Numbered from the stretch's first letter, positions 7,974-16,367 are shown. The stretch: 64,000 nt of DNA from Rhizomicrobium sp. (GCA_037200985.1 JBBCGJ010000001.1:3076756-3140755); one strand, 5' to 3'. Program-made: numbers and translations. The notes: generated by a model from the sequence alone, not told the origin.

Positions 7974-8296
7974 GACGGATCTCCGGGAAGTTCTTCGCAG
8001 GCCAGCGTGACGGCGGCGGCGCGCGGGCCTTCGTCGATCACGGCGTGCACGCGGAACAGCCGCGCGCCGACCTGCACGCGCTGGCCGGCGGCGAGGTCGG
8101 TGCGGCGGCGCAAGGTGATGCGGTGGCGGACGCGCGATTGCAGATGGTCGGCGCCGACCGTGTCGGCCGCGCCGAGCGGTTCGAGCGCGATCCACACCGC
8201 GGCGAACGCCTCCCAGGCTTGGCCGAAGCCGCCGCCGCCATCGGGCGTGAGCGTGCAGGCGAGCAGCGCCGCCCGCTGAGTCAGGGTGGAGAGCAT
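7970..8296 (-). CDS. GTA gp7-like head-tail adaptor
   Basis: Protein of 108 residues resembling phage head-tail adaptors (SPP1 gp16/HK97 gp7 type; RcGTA gp7). Beta-rich, with AAVWIALEPLGAADTVGADH in the middle and RRRTDLAAGQRVQVGARLFR before the C-terminus. It lies 9 bases after gp6 and overlaps gp8 by four bases (ATGA). Confidence 0.88.
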   Translation of the reverse strand: MLSTLTQRAALLACTLTPDGGGGFGQAWEAFAAVWIALEPLGAADTVGADHLQSRVRHRITLRRRTDLAAGQRVQVGARLFRVHAVIDEGPRAAAVTLACEELPGDPS

Positions 8297-8305
8297 GGCT
8301 GTTCC

Positions 8306-8869
8306 CTAAAGCTTCAGCACACGGAACGGCGCCAGCAGCGCCAGCGCCGCGGGCGGCAGTTCGGCCGGGGCCTCGCCGCGGTTCTCATAGAGAAAGGCGG
8401 TGAGTTCGAGGATCGCTTCCTTCAATAGGCCCGGCACATCCGATGCGGCGCCGCCATAGCCGGCGGTGAAGGCGATGGCGAGCGCGTTGACGCGGCGCAA
8501 ATCCGCCGGCGGCGGCACACCGGTCTTGAGCGCGAGACGCGCCGGCGCGGATGCCGCGTCGACGGTGTAGAGCGTGGCGCTCAGGACCGTCGCGACGTCG
8601 TCGCGGCCATAGGTCGTGACCGATGTCACGCTTTGCAGCGGCGGCAGCGGTATCTCGACGATGCCGCTCTGAGGCCAGCAATCCAGATGCAGCGTCCAGC
8701 CCTGGGTGATCAGGGCGCGGCCGGTGTGCCATTCGGCGCGGGCCCGCGCGGCGGTGATCATCGCCGCGATCAGCGCGTCGTCGTCGGTCGTGTCGACCTT
8801 CAGATGCGCCTTGGCATCGGCGAGGGTGACGGGCTCGAGCGCGGGCGGCGTGGTGAGGGTGAGGGGCAT
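8306..8869 (-). CDS. GTA gp6-like head-tail connector (DnaT-like/YqbG type)
   Basis: Protein of 187 residues of the phage gp6-like connector family. It starts MPLTLTTPPALEPVTLADAK at ATG 8869 behind AGGAG. EPVTLADAKAHLKVD plus the helical ALIAAMITAARARAEWHTGR is the hallmark of this family. The C-terminus FVLKL-like end (FRVLKL) follows a Pro/Ala stretch. The frame is open further upstream through the repeat at 8880-9043 but those codons are repeat sequence. Confidence 0.9.
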   Translation of the reverse strand: MPLTLTTPPALEPVTLADAKAHLKVDTTDDDALIAAMITAARARAEWHTGRALITQGWTLHLDCWPQSGIVEIPLPPLQSVTSVTTYGRDDVATVLSATLYTVDAASAPARLALKTGVPPPADLRRVNALAIAFTAGYGGAASDVPGLLKEAILELTAFLYENRGEAPAELPPAALALLAPFRVLKL

Positions 8870-8879
8870 GGTAACTCCT

Positions 8880-9043
8880 AACCCCTCCCGCGACGCGGGA
8901 GAGGTCGATTTGGAGCGCAGCGACAAATCGGGTGAGGGCCTGTGCGGGGCGATAGCCCTCACCAGCAAAAGCTAAGCACTTAGCTGCGCTTCGCTCCGCT
9001 AAGTGCAAGCTTTTGCGTCCTCTCCCGCAAGCGGGAGAGGTTG
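8880..9043. repeat. Composite palindromic repeat between gp5 and gp6
   Basis: Gap of about 165 bases built from inverted repeats: CCTCTCCCGC/GCGGGAGAGG as outermost arms (8884-8904 and 9019-9041), an inner GCAAAAGCT.../AGCTTTTGC pair and a hairpin CACTTAGCTGCGC...GCTAAGTG. No coding content. It belongs to the same class of dispersed elements as the others in this cluster. Confidence 0.7.
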
Positions 9044-10282
9044 TTACGACACGCTGAACTTCATCAGCTTGATCGCCTCGTAGTTCTGCACGGCGCCGCC
9101 GACGCGCTTGGTCGTGTAGAACAGCACATAGGGCTTGGCCGAATAGGGATCGCGCAGGGTGCGGATGCCGATGCGGTCGACCACCAGATAGCCGCGCGCG
9201 AAATCGCCGAACGCGATGGCGTAGCTCGCCGAGGCGATGTCGGGCATGTCCTCCGCTTCCGCCACCGGATAGCCCATCAGCGTCGGCGGCTGGCCGGCGG
9301 CGGCGCCGGGCTGCCAGATGTAGTTGCCCGTCGAGTCCTTGAACTTGCGGATCACGCTCTCGGTCTTGCGGTTCATCACCCAGGTGCCGTTGGCGCGATA
9401 GGCCTGCTTGGGCGCATAGGCGAGATTGACCAGCGTGTCGGTCGGGTTCGAGGCGGCGAAGGCGCCGTCCGCGCCCGACGCGACATAGCCGAGCTTGGTC
9501 CAGGCCCAGCTCGCATCGGCAACGATGGTCTCCGACAGGAAGCCCTTGGGCTGCGTCGTGCCGTTGCCGCCGACGAAGGCGGCGCCTTCCTGCTGCGCGA
9601 AGACGAGCTGCACCTCCGAGGCGAGCCATTGCTCGATATCCACGGCGGAATCGTCGAGCAGATGCGGCGTCGCGGCCGGCATGGCGTAGAGCTCCATGGT
9701 CGGGAAATCGATCACCGCCAGGGTCGGCGTGTCGGTCTGCGGCCGCGCCGCCGTCTCCGCCACCCAGCCGGTGGCGGGACCGTTGGTGGCGATCGGCTTG
9801 CGATAGGTGGTGCCGCCGATCTGGCGGACGGTCGCGATGGCGCGGATCGGCGACGCCTTGATCAGGACCGAATCGATGGCGGTCTCGATCTCCAGCGGCA
9901 CGGTGTAGCCGCCGTCGGCGTTGGAGCCGGCGGAGAAGGACGATTTCAGCTCCAGCGCGTCCAGGCCGTTCGCGTCGCCCTTGCGGACATAGCGGTCGAA
10001 GGCGGATTTGCGTTCGAGGACGTCGCGATCGGTCTGCGATTTGCGCTCGGCGCCCAGCGCGGGGCGGCCGGCCTCCAGCGTCAGCGTGTCGAGCAGGCGC
10101 TTCTGCTCGTCCAGCGCCTTGTTGATGCGGTCGACCTTCTCTTCGGTGACGACATCGGCCGAGCGGCGTTCGAGCGCGGCCAGGCGTTCGTCGTTGGCGT
10201 CCTTGAATTGCGCGAAGGCCTGCAGGAAATCGTCGAAGGCGTCCTTGACCTCCGGCGTCGCGGCTTTGGTTTCATAGTTCAT
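9044..10282 (-). CDS. GTA gp5-like HK97-family major capsid protein
   Basis: Major capsid protein of 412 residues. The N-terminal third is a charged coiled-coil scaffold (delta) domain (MNYETKAATPEVKDAFDDF through RINKALDEQKRLLDTLTLEA), removed by the gp4 protease in related systems. The HK97 core follows, with GGYTVPLEIETAIDSVLIKA, QQEGAAFVGGNGTTQPKGFL and TLMGYPVAEAEDMPDI. Start ATG 10282 lies behind AAGGAGA and overlaps nothing; the gp4 stop is one base upstream. Confidence 0.95.
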   Translation of the reverse strand: MNYETKAATPEVKDAFDDFLQAFAQFKDANDERLAALERRSADVVTEEKVDRINKALDEQKRLLDTLTLEAGRPALGAERKSQTDRDVLERKSAFDRYVRKGDANGLDALELKSSFSAGSNADGGYTVPLEIETAIDSVLIKASPIRAIATVRQIGGTTYRKPIATNGPATGWVAETAARPQTDTPTLAVIDFPTMELYAMPAATPHLLDDSAVDIEQWLASEVQLVFAQQEGAAFVGGNGTTQPKGFLSETIVADASWAWTKLGYVASGADGAFAASNPTDTLVNLAYAPKQAYRANGTWVMNRKTESVIRKFKDSTGNYIWQPGAAAGQPPTLMGYPVAEAEDMPDIASASYAIAFGDFARGYLVVDRIGIRTLRDPYSAKPYVLFYTTKRVGGAVQNYEAIKLMKFSVS

Positions 10283-10283
10283 G

Positions 10284-10949
10284 TCATGTCTCCTTGGGGG
10301 TGATTTTGAGGTTTCCTCCCCCGCTGTTGCGGGGGAGGTGCCGAGCGGAGCGAGGCGGAGGGGGGCCGCTCAGCCGGTCCCCCTCCACCGCAAACGGGGG
10401 GGAGGAAAGAGGAGTGCTGCGCAACAGATGCGCGGCGCGCTTGAGCAGCTCGGCTTCGCGGGCCTTGGCGCCGATGGCGGTGACTTCGCTGCCGGGGAGC
10501 AGCGGGAAGGTGACGACGGAGATCTCCCACAGGTCGATCTCGTTGAGCAGGCGCTGACCCGTCGCGCGGTCGCGCCGGGCGCGGATGGCGCGGAAGCCGA
10601 TGGAAAGCCCGTTCAGCGCGCCCTGCGCGATCAGCGAGCCGACGTCGCGGGCGCGCTCGACATCCAGGTTGAGGCGGCCGCGGACATAAAGGCCCTTGCC
10701 GTCCTCGGCGATGGTCTCCCACACGCCGAGTGGCTCGTCGGCGTGGTGCTGATAGAGCATGCGCACGCGGTCGGGGCCGCGGCGCTTGAGCGACCGCGCG
10801 AAGGCGCCGGGCGCGACGACGTCGCCGGCACCGTCCGCGACGGAGAACAGCGAGGCGTAGCCTTCGAATTCGCCGTGACCGAGCGCTTCGATCAGCGCGG
10901 GCGTGTTCTGCCGCGCGAGGCGGGGCCTCACGCGTTGGACGATGGGCAT
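10284..10949 (-). CDS. GTA gp4-like HK97 prohead protease
   Basis: Capsid maturation serine protease (peptidase family U35) of 221 residues. MLYQHHADEPLGVWE carries the catalytic His and ALNGLSIGFRA the Ser; a Glu/Asp follows in LWEISVVTFPLLPGS. The conserved domain ends near residue 175. The last 45 residues (Pro/Arg/Gly-rich) are encoded by a palindromic repeat at 10313-10407 that runs in frame into the gene's end, so the C-terminus appears to have been replaced or extended by repeat insertion. Confidence 0.92.
   Translation of the reverse strand: MPIVQRVRPRLARQNTPALIEALGHGEFEGYASLFSVADGAGDVVAPGAFARSLKRRGPDRVRMLYQHHADEPLGVWETIAEDGKGLYVRGRLNLDVERARDVGSLIAQGALNGLSIGFRAIRARRDRATGQRLLNEIDLWEISVVTFPLLPGSEVTAIGAKAREAELLKRAAHLLRSTPLSSPPFAVEGDRLSGPPPPRSARHLPRNSGGGNLKITPKET
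10313..10407. repeat. Palindromic repeat inside the 3' end of gp4
   Basis: Begins with the TTCCTCCCCCGC / GCGGGGGAGG palindrome, continues through GAGCGGAGCGAGGCGGAGGG and closes with a CCCCCTCCACCGC-to-GGGGGGGAGGAAA arm. It shares arms with 3843-3870 and 13150-13277. It is translated as the C-terminal tail of gp4. Confidence 0.75.
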
Positions 10950-11043
10950 GTGGGTGGTCCTTCGGACGCGGGTAGCGAATAGGGAATGAGAAGGTGTTTC
11001 CCTACTCGCTACTCGCTATTCGCTACTCGCTATTCGCTACTCG

Positions 11044-11295
11044 CTATTTCGCTTTATCCAGCTTGGTCTCGATGCGCCCCAGCGCGGCGCGGATGTCGGA
11101 GAGCTGCGCCTCCAGGACCGCGACACGCTCGATCGCCGCCTGGTCGTGCGCCAGCGTGCGTTCGAGATCGGCGATGCGCTCGGCGGCGGAGCCAGCCCAG
11201 AACAGCGCGCCCGCCGTCTGCAACAAAAAAGCCGCCACAAGGGCGGCGGGGAGCTTCTTCTCCAGCACCGGCTGGAAGGCTTCGGCAAGGGCCAT
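11044..11295 (-). CDS. Small membrane/coiled-coil protein of the GTA cluster
   Basis: Protein of 83 residues. MALAEAFQPVLEKKLPAALV opens it, a hydrophobic segment AALVAAFLLQTAGALFWAG (about residues 17-36) is likely one membrane helix, and the rest is a heptad-rich coiled coil (RIADLERTLAHDQAAIERVA). It lies between gp4 and gp3, where many GTA clusters carry a small poorly conserved gene. I chose ATG 11295; the frame is open 31 codons further upstream but those are Arg-rich and unlikely. Function unknown. Confidence 0.7.
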   Translation of the reverse strand: MALAEAFQPVLEKKLPAALVAAFLLQTAGALFWAGSAAERIADLERTLAHDQAAIERVAVLEAQLSDIRAALGRIETKLDKAK

Positions 11296-11411
11296 GAGGC
11301 TGATCTTTCCCTTCTCCCGGAACCGACGGGACGGGTTAAAGCGACGTTTACGTCTTTCGGAACCGGCCGCGGCTTTACGCCCGGTCAATGGTCTTGGCGC
11401 AGGATCGCGCC

Positions 11412-11990
11412 ATGGTGAAATGCCGGATCGAGGACTTCAATGCGTGGGCCGAACGCGACGGCTGGGAAACCCGCGTCGACGGCACGCTGAACTTCCGCTC
11501 GCCCAAGCTGAAAGAGTGCCTGGCGGTGTGGACGCGCGCCGCCGCCGGCAAGCCGCTTCCGATGCGCGCCGACCTGACGCCGCGGGCGATGAAGACCTTC
11601 CTGTCCAGCGTCATCGTCTGGGACGTGCTCGGCGGTGAAAGCGCAAACCGCTTCCGCCTGCGCGTGATGGGCAGCCAGCCGCAGCGCATCTGGGGCGGCA
11701 AGGCCGGCGACTTCATCGACGAAGTGGTGCCCGAGCCGTTCCGCGCCCGCTGGCACCGCATCGCCCAGCTGTGCCTGGACCTGCGCGCGCCGCTGCGCAG
11801 CCATGGAATCGTGCAATTCGCCAACCGGACCTATTTCCAGTCCGAAACCTTCCAAGCCCCGCTCGCCGGTGAAGGCGACGCGCCGGATGCGATCCTGTTC
11901 GTGCATATCGTCGAACCCAAAGCCTATCTGCCCGCGGCGCCGACGGGGGCGGGCATGCCATCGCATCACGCCCGCGGCAGCGGGCCGTAA
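11412..11990 (+). CDS. PAS_5-like domain protein on the strand opposite to the GTA genes
   Basis: Protein of 192 residues (an ATG at 11388 would add 8). MVKCRIEDFNAWAERDGWE starts it. The central part, PMRADLTPRAMKTFLSSVIV, WDVLGGESANRFRLRVMGSQ and IWGGKAGDFIDEVV, matches the PAS_5 (DUF1457) pattern of small alphaproteobacterial sensor-like proteins. No output domain is visible. It is convergent with portal gp3 (ends overlap by 25 bases) and divergent from the small membrane gene, so it interrupts the minus-strand GTA operon. Function and ligand unknown. Confidence 0.75.
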   Translation: MVKCRIEDFNAWAERDGWETRVDGTLNFRSPKLKECLAVWTRAAAGKPLPMRADLTPRAMKTFLSSVIVWDVLGGESANRFRLRVMGSQPQRIWGGKAGDFIDEVVPEPFRARWHRIAQLCLDLRAPLRSHGIVQFANRTYFQSETFQAPLAGEGDAPDAILFVHIVEPKAYLPAAPTGAGMPSHHARGSGP

Positions 11991-13126
11991 CCGGCCGCCG
12001 CGCGTTTTTCGTCCTCGGTCAGGAAGGTCGCGGCGTTGAGACGGTCCCACACGCTTTCGCGTTCGATCGCCAGCGCGTCTACCGCGTCGGGATCGTAGCC
12101 GATGCGCAGACCCTCGCCGAAGCGGGGGCCGAGCCAGCGCGACAGCGCCGCGGCCGTGCGCGCCACCAAGGGCAGGATCGTCTGGCGCCAGAAACTCAGA
12201 TTCGCCTCGCGATAGTTCGAATAGGTGTTGTCGCCGGGAATGCCCAGCAGCATCGGCGGCACGCCGAAGGCGAGCGCGATCTCGCGCGCCGCGACGTCGC
12301 GGGTGTTCGAGAAATCCATGTCGGCGGGCGTGTGGCTCATGGCCTTCCAGTCGAGGCCGCCTTCGAGGACCATCGGGCGGCCGGCATTGCCGGCGCCCTG
12401 ATAGGCGTCTTCCAATTCTCGTTTGAGCCGCGCGAACTGATCGTCGGTGAGGCCGCTCTGGCCGTCGGGGCCGCGATAGACCAGCGCGCCGGAGGGCCTG
12501 GCCGCATTGTCGAGCAGCGCCTTGGTCCAGGCCGCGCCGGCATTGTGCACCTCGATGGCGCGCGCCGCCGCCTCGACCGGCGAGAGGCCGTAATAGTCGT
12601 CGAGCGGATGGAACAGCGTGGTGTGCAGCACGGGCAGGAAGCCGTCGGCGCCGCGCGCGATGCGCGTGGTCCTGCCGTCGACCGTGTAGTCATAGGCCTG
12701 CGGCCAGCCGCGCGGACCGGGCACCACGGCCATGCGGTCGGGGCGCAGCGTGTAGAGCGCCTTCACCGCGCCGCCGGCCGCCACCGCCTCGACATAAGCG
12801 TTGCCGGCGCATTGCAGGAACGAATACCAGCGCGCGAAGAACGCCGTGCCGTCTTCTTCCGGGTTGGGATGCGTCAGGAGCGCAAGCAGCGGGTGCGCGT
12901 CGAGCTCGGCGGCGCCGTCATAGAGCAGGAACGGCACCGAGGCGGCGCCTTCGGCGATCATCCGAACGCAGCGATAGACGATGGCGTTGGCGAGCACGCC
13001 TTCGCGGGCGAGGCTGGCGTAGTTGCGCGGCGCCCAGCGCGCCGTGCCGGCGAGCGAGAGCGCGACGAGCGGCGCGGATTTGCGTTCCGGCGCGCGCGGC
13101 GCGCGACGGTTGAGGAATTCGAACAT
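11966..13126 (-). CDS. GTA gp3-like portal protein
   Basis: HK97-family portal protein of 386 residues. MFEFLNRRAPRAPERKSAPL starts at ATG 13126; ANAIVYRCVRMIAEGAASVP, the LLALLTHPNPEEDGTAFF clamp region and FGVPPMLLGIPGDNTYSNYR are typical of family HK97 portals. The end, DEKRAAAGYGPLPRA, is also a conserved signature. The frame runs open upstream through the repeat at 13150-13277 but that part is repeat sequence. Confidence 0.93.
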   Translation of the reverse strand: MFEFLNRRAPRAPERKSAPLVALSLAGTARWAPRNYASLAREGVLANAIVYRCVRMIAEGAASVPFLLYDGAAELDAHPLLALLTHPNPEEDGTAFFARWYSFLQCAGNAYVEAVAAGGAVKALYTLRPDRMAVVPGPRGWPQAYDYTVDGRTTRIARGADGFLPVLHTTLFHPLDDYYGLSPVEAAARAIEVHNAGAAWTKALLDNAARPSGALVYRGPDGQSGLTDDQFARLKRELEDAYQGAGNAGRPMVLEGGLDWKAMSHTPADMDFSNTRDVAAREIALAFGVPPMLLGIPGDNTYSNYREANLSFWRQTILPLVARTAAALSRWLGPRFGEGLRIGYDPDAVDALAIERESVWDRLNAATFLTEDEKRAAAGYGPLPRA

Positions 13127-13149
13127 GGGTTGAGCTTTCGATTGCGCGA

Positions 13150-13277
13150 TTCCTCCCCCGCTGTTGCGGGGGAGGCGGCACGCCGTAGCGAAGCGTCGGC
13201 GTGACGGAGGGGGGCCATCTAGGCGAGCCCCCCGCCTCGCTTCGCTCGGCACCTCCCCCGCAACAGCGGGGGAGGAA
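13150..13277. repeat. Palindromic repeat between gp2 and gp3
   Basis: Element of about 128 bases with TTCCTCCCCCGC arms at both ends (13150-13175 and 13252-13277, in opposite orientation) around a GACGGAGGGGGGCC / GGCGAGCCCCCCGC core. Same family as 3843-3870 and 10313-10407. Confidence 0.75.
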
Positions 13278-13284
13278 GGCTTCT

Positions 13285-14617
13285 TCAGATCTTCCTGACC
13301 TTGGGACTTGCCCGCCGTTCCATCGGGAACAGGTGCGAGAGCGCCCAGACCAGCGCATCCATGCGGTCGGGGCTTTTGCCCGTGCCGTCATATTGGCACA
13401 TCTGGTCCTCCAGCGCGGCAAAGACGCCGACGTGATGCACCCGGCCCTGCTCGTAGAGCGCGGCGACCGGCATGGCGCGGGTCTTCTTCGACCGCGTCGC
13501 ATGCACCAGCCGGACCGGCAGGTCGGGAAACTGTTCGGTGAGCACGGCGCGCACCATGTCGCCGCCCTGGTTCGCTTCGGCGATCACCAGGTCGGCGTCG
13601 AAATCCATGAAGACACCGTTCACCCCGCGCCGACCACTCGCCGGGCGTCAGGCCGTCCGACGAGACGTCGGCCAGCACGTAACCGTCGCCGTCGTTCTCG
13701 ACCCGACCCGCCACGACGATGCCGCAGGCGTCGCCGCCGGCGCTGGCCGGCGGATCGACCGCGACGACGACCCGGCCCAGCGCCGGCGCCGTCCGCACCC
13801 GCGCGAGATCGATCCAGGCGCGGCGCCACAGCGCGACATCGTTGTCCTCGATGATCTCGGCATCGAGCTCCTGGCGGCCGAGGCGCGAGCCGGCATAGCG
13901 GCGCCGCATCGTTTCGAGAAAGCCGGGCGCGAGATTGGCCGCGTTGTCGGCAGTGACGCCCCGCGTGACCGCCACATCGGGCGAGGCCAGGAGATTCTTG
14001 AGCGCCGCGATGGCGCGCGGCGTGGTGGTGATCGCCATGCGCGGATCCTTGCCGATGCGAAGGCTCATCAAGGCCATGTCGAGGGCTTCCTGCGGCTCGG
14101 CCCATTTGGCGAATTCGTCGGCCCAGATGGCGTCGAACTGGTGGCCGCGGATGCCGTCGGGCTCGTCGGCACTGAGCACGGTGGCGATCGCGCCGTTCGG
14201 CCATCTGACGCGGCGGAGCGAAGGCTCGAAATCCGCGCCCGCGCTGACCGCCTTCAATCCCGCGACGCCTTCGATCATGACCGCCCGCGCGTCGTTGTAT
14301 GTGGCGCCGATGAGGCCGATGCGTTGCATGGCGCCGCCGTCGACGCCTTCCGCGATCCATTCGGCGCCGCTACGCGTTTTTCCGGTGCCGCGTCCACCGA
14401 GGAAGAGCCAGATTCGCCAGTCGCCTTGCGGCGGAACCTGTTCGGGGCGCGCCCGGACGAGCCAGTCGTCCCGGAGGAATGCGAGTTGATCGTCATCGAG
14501 ACTCTCCAGTGCCGTCCGAAGCTCGTCCGGCGTGAACTGCCGCCAGAACGTCGCGTTGTAGGCGGGCACGGGTTTCGGTGCGGGTTCCGGTCTTCTTGGT
14601 GGCACGCAGTGAGGCAC
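13285..14617 (-). pseudogene. GTA gp2-like large terminase, split by a frameshift near 13625
   Basis: DNA-packaging motor. The first frame (GTG 14617) carries the ATPase: Walker A LFLGGRGTGKTRSGAEW, Walker B IWADEFAKW, and the first nuclease Asp in VVVAVDPPASAGGDACG. After GLTPGEWSARG the homology leaves this frame and continues in another as MDFDADLVIAEANQGGDMVR to PDRMDALVWALSHLFPM, which holds the remaining nuclease acidic residues. A 2-base loss (or 1-base gain) at about 13620-13627 explains the break. Without it the first frame ends in unrelated Arg-rich sequence at 13388. It is either a real inactivating mutation or a sequencing error. The first 125 bases overlap gp1, so the true start may be internal. 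Confidence 0.88.
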
Positions 14618-14912
14618 GCTCCATCTCCATCCGGGTCAGGCGTTCGAGCTGGTTCTGCAGGCGGCCGAGCGTGCGGGCGGCTTTCTCGCGCGCATCCGGC
14701 TTGTCGTCGTACTCGCCGTTCGCGTTCTTCTTGTCGGATTCCTGCTCGCTGATCCGCTCGACGCGGATCATCTGGCGGTTCAGTTCGTCGAAGAGGCGCT
14801 TGACCATGTCGTCTATCCATCCTGGCGGAATGTCTTCGGCGGTGACGCCGATCCAATGCTTGGCATTCGTGCGCGGCAGCGCGCGGCGCGCCGCTTCCGG
14901 GTCCGTTTCCAT
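14493..14912 (-). CDS. GTA gp1-like small terminase candidate
   Basis: Protein of 139 residues starting METDPEAARRALPRTNAKHW at ATG 14912. Most of it is helical and charged (DDMVKRLFDELNRQMIRVER, ARTLGRLQNQLERLTRMEME), a coiled coil plausible for a small terminase oligomer. It is the first gene of the GTA operon and overlaps the annotated start of gp2. Sequence similarity to gp1 proteins is weak by eye; the call rests mainly on position. Confidence 0.65.
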   Translation of the reverse strand: METDPEAARRALPRTNAKHWIGVTAEDIPPGWIDDMVKRLFDELNRQMIRVERISEQESDKKNANGEYDDKPDAREKAARTLGRLQNQLERLTRMEMERASLRATKKTGTRTETRARLQRDVLAAVHAGRASDGTGESR

Positions 14913-15280
14913 CTTGGCTACACTTGTGGGGATATGGGAGATTTGGTGCGTAGACCGACTCGGTTCAAGGGGCGCGCGAAAATTTTTCGAAGCGGCCTTC
15001 GAACGGCACTTATCCAACAGAGGGCTTCGCGCGGAGCCGCGAAGAGCGCGGAGGAATCGAAATTGCTGCGTGGATAGAGTTTTTGGGTGCGCTGCGGCGA
15101 ACGATATTTTGTTTCGCGAAAATATTTCGAATCCTTCGCACGGCATGCCGTTTTCAACGTCCGGACGGATTCCAGATCGTCATTCCCGCGAAAGCGGGAT
15201 CGAGGTTTGGCAGCGCGCCTGGTCGTTCGATGCCCGCCTGCGCGGGCATGACGGCTTGCATGAAGACGCGCCGGACGGCG
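14913..15280. other. Intergenic region with dispersed repeats
   Basis: No gene seen. It contains the likely promoter region of the GTA operon (minus strand, next to 14912), a GCTTCGCGCGGAGCCGCGAAG palindrome around 15030-15052, AT-richer sequence at 15100-15130 with CGCGAAAATATTTCG, and one copy (15179-15253) of the GTCATTCCCGCG type repeat. Confidence 0.5.
15179..15253. repeat. Dispersed GTCAT...ATGAC palindromic repeat, copy 1
   Basis: Outer ends GTCATTCCCGCGAAAGCGGG and GCCCGCCTGCGCGGGCATGAC form two hairpins separated by about 30 bases. Related copies lie at 16210-16281 and 43257-43335. All are intergenic. Confidence 0.75.
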
Positions 15281-16075
15281 TCACTTCCCGCTGAACACCG
15301 GCTTGCGCTTTTCGAAGAAGGCCTTGCGGGCCTCCTTGGCGTCCTCGCTGCCGAACGCCATGCGGATGTTGGAGAGCTCGTAGCGGAGCTGCTGCTCCAT
15401 GTCGGTCGACTCCATCGATTTGACCATGCCGCGCTTCAAGAGGCGCAGCGTGATCGGCGACCATTCGCAAAGCTGGGCGCAATAGGCGGCGGTCCGATCC
15501 GCGAGCCTGTCGTCGTCCACCACCTCGCCGGCCATGCCGAGCGCCACCGCCTCCTCGCCCTGGACGGTGCGGTTCTCCATCATGAAGCGCAGGGCGCGCT
15601 CGTAACCCATCGCCTGGGGCAGCGTGATCGTGAGCCCGGCATCGGGCGAGCCGCCGATCCGGGTGTAGCCGGCCATCAGCCGCGCGCCGCGCGCGACGAT
15701 GCGCACATCGGTCGCCATGGCGAGGCCGAGCCCGGCGCCCACCGCGACGCCGTTGATCGCGCCGACCACCGGCTTGTCGCAGCGCTTGCGGATGGCGAGC
15801 AGGAAATTGCTGACCCAGCCCAGATCGTCGAGCTGCGCGGTCTGCGGCGAGGCCGGATGGAAGCGCTCGCCGCCCGTGAGGTCGAGGCCGGCGCAGAACG
15901 AGTCGCCGCTGCCGGTCAGCGCGACGACCCAGATGTCATCGTCCTTCGCAGCGTCGTCGATCGCGGCCACGACGCCCCAGGCCAGCGCGTTCGAGAGCGC
16001 GTTCTTCTTCTCCGGCCGATTGAGGACGATGGTGCGCACATGGCCGTGGTCGCTGACCTTGATGACGTCCGACAT
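15281..16075 (-). CDS. Enoyl-CoA hydratase/isomerase family protein
   Basis: Crotonase-fold protein of 264 residues that would hydrate or isomerise an acyl-CoA. N-terminal IVLNRPEKKNALSNAL is classic. The oxyanion-hole and CoA segments SGDSFCAGLDLTGG (about residues 55-68) and AINGVAVGAGLGLAMATDVR (about 104-123) are complete, and the C-terminal helix ends FEKRKPVFSGK. Substrate cannot be told from the sequence. The gene stands alone on the minus strand; the gap upstream holds a dispersed repeat. Confidence 0.92.
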   Translation of the reverse strand: MSDVIKVSDHGHVRTIVLNRPEKKNALSNALAWGVVAAIDDAAKDDDIWVVALTGSGDSFCAGLDLTGGERFHPASPQTAQLDDLGWVSNFLLAIRKRCDKPVVGAINGVAVGAGLGLAMATDVRIVARGARLMAGYTRIGGSPDAGLTITLPQAMGYERALRFMMENRTVQGEEAVALGMAGEVVDDDRLADRTAAYCAQLCEWSPITLRLLKRGMVKSMESTDMEQQLRYELSNIRMAFGSEDAKEARKAFFEKRKPVFSGK

Positions 16076-16209
16076 GTCGAATTCCTCCCATGCGGCTGGT
16101 TTGCCCCGCTCGGCCGCATTGTTCGTCGCCAGGGAGGCGGACGCAAATGCGAAGTTGGGGGCTTTGGAGTTGCCCGACGCAAGCTTGCCATGCGTTGCAC
16201 AAATTCCAG

Positions 16210-16281
16210 ATTCCCGCGCAGGCGGGGAATCACTCTTGGCGGATCGCCCTGTCGCTGGATGCCCGCCCTCGCGGGCATGAC
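16210..16281. repeat. Dispersed GTCAT...ATGAC palindromic repeat, copy 2
   Basis: ATTCCCGCGCAGGCGGGGAAT hairpin followed by GCCCGCCCTCGCGGGCATGAC, the same layout as 15179-15253. It lies in the gap between the crotonase gene and the secreted protein gene. Confidence 0.72.
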
Positions 16282-16367
16282 AGGCGTGATTTGCAGGGAA
16301 GCGGCAATTGCCCCTGCGGCATCTGCCGGATACGCTTCGCGCATCGTTCGCTCGCGACGGGTTGCCC

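Noticed and set aside
13600..13640. Programmed frameshift in the terminase
   Set aside because: No slippery heptamer in the right register, and large terminases are not known to use one; a mutation or error is simpler.
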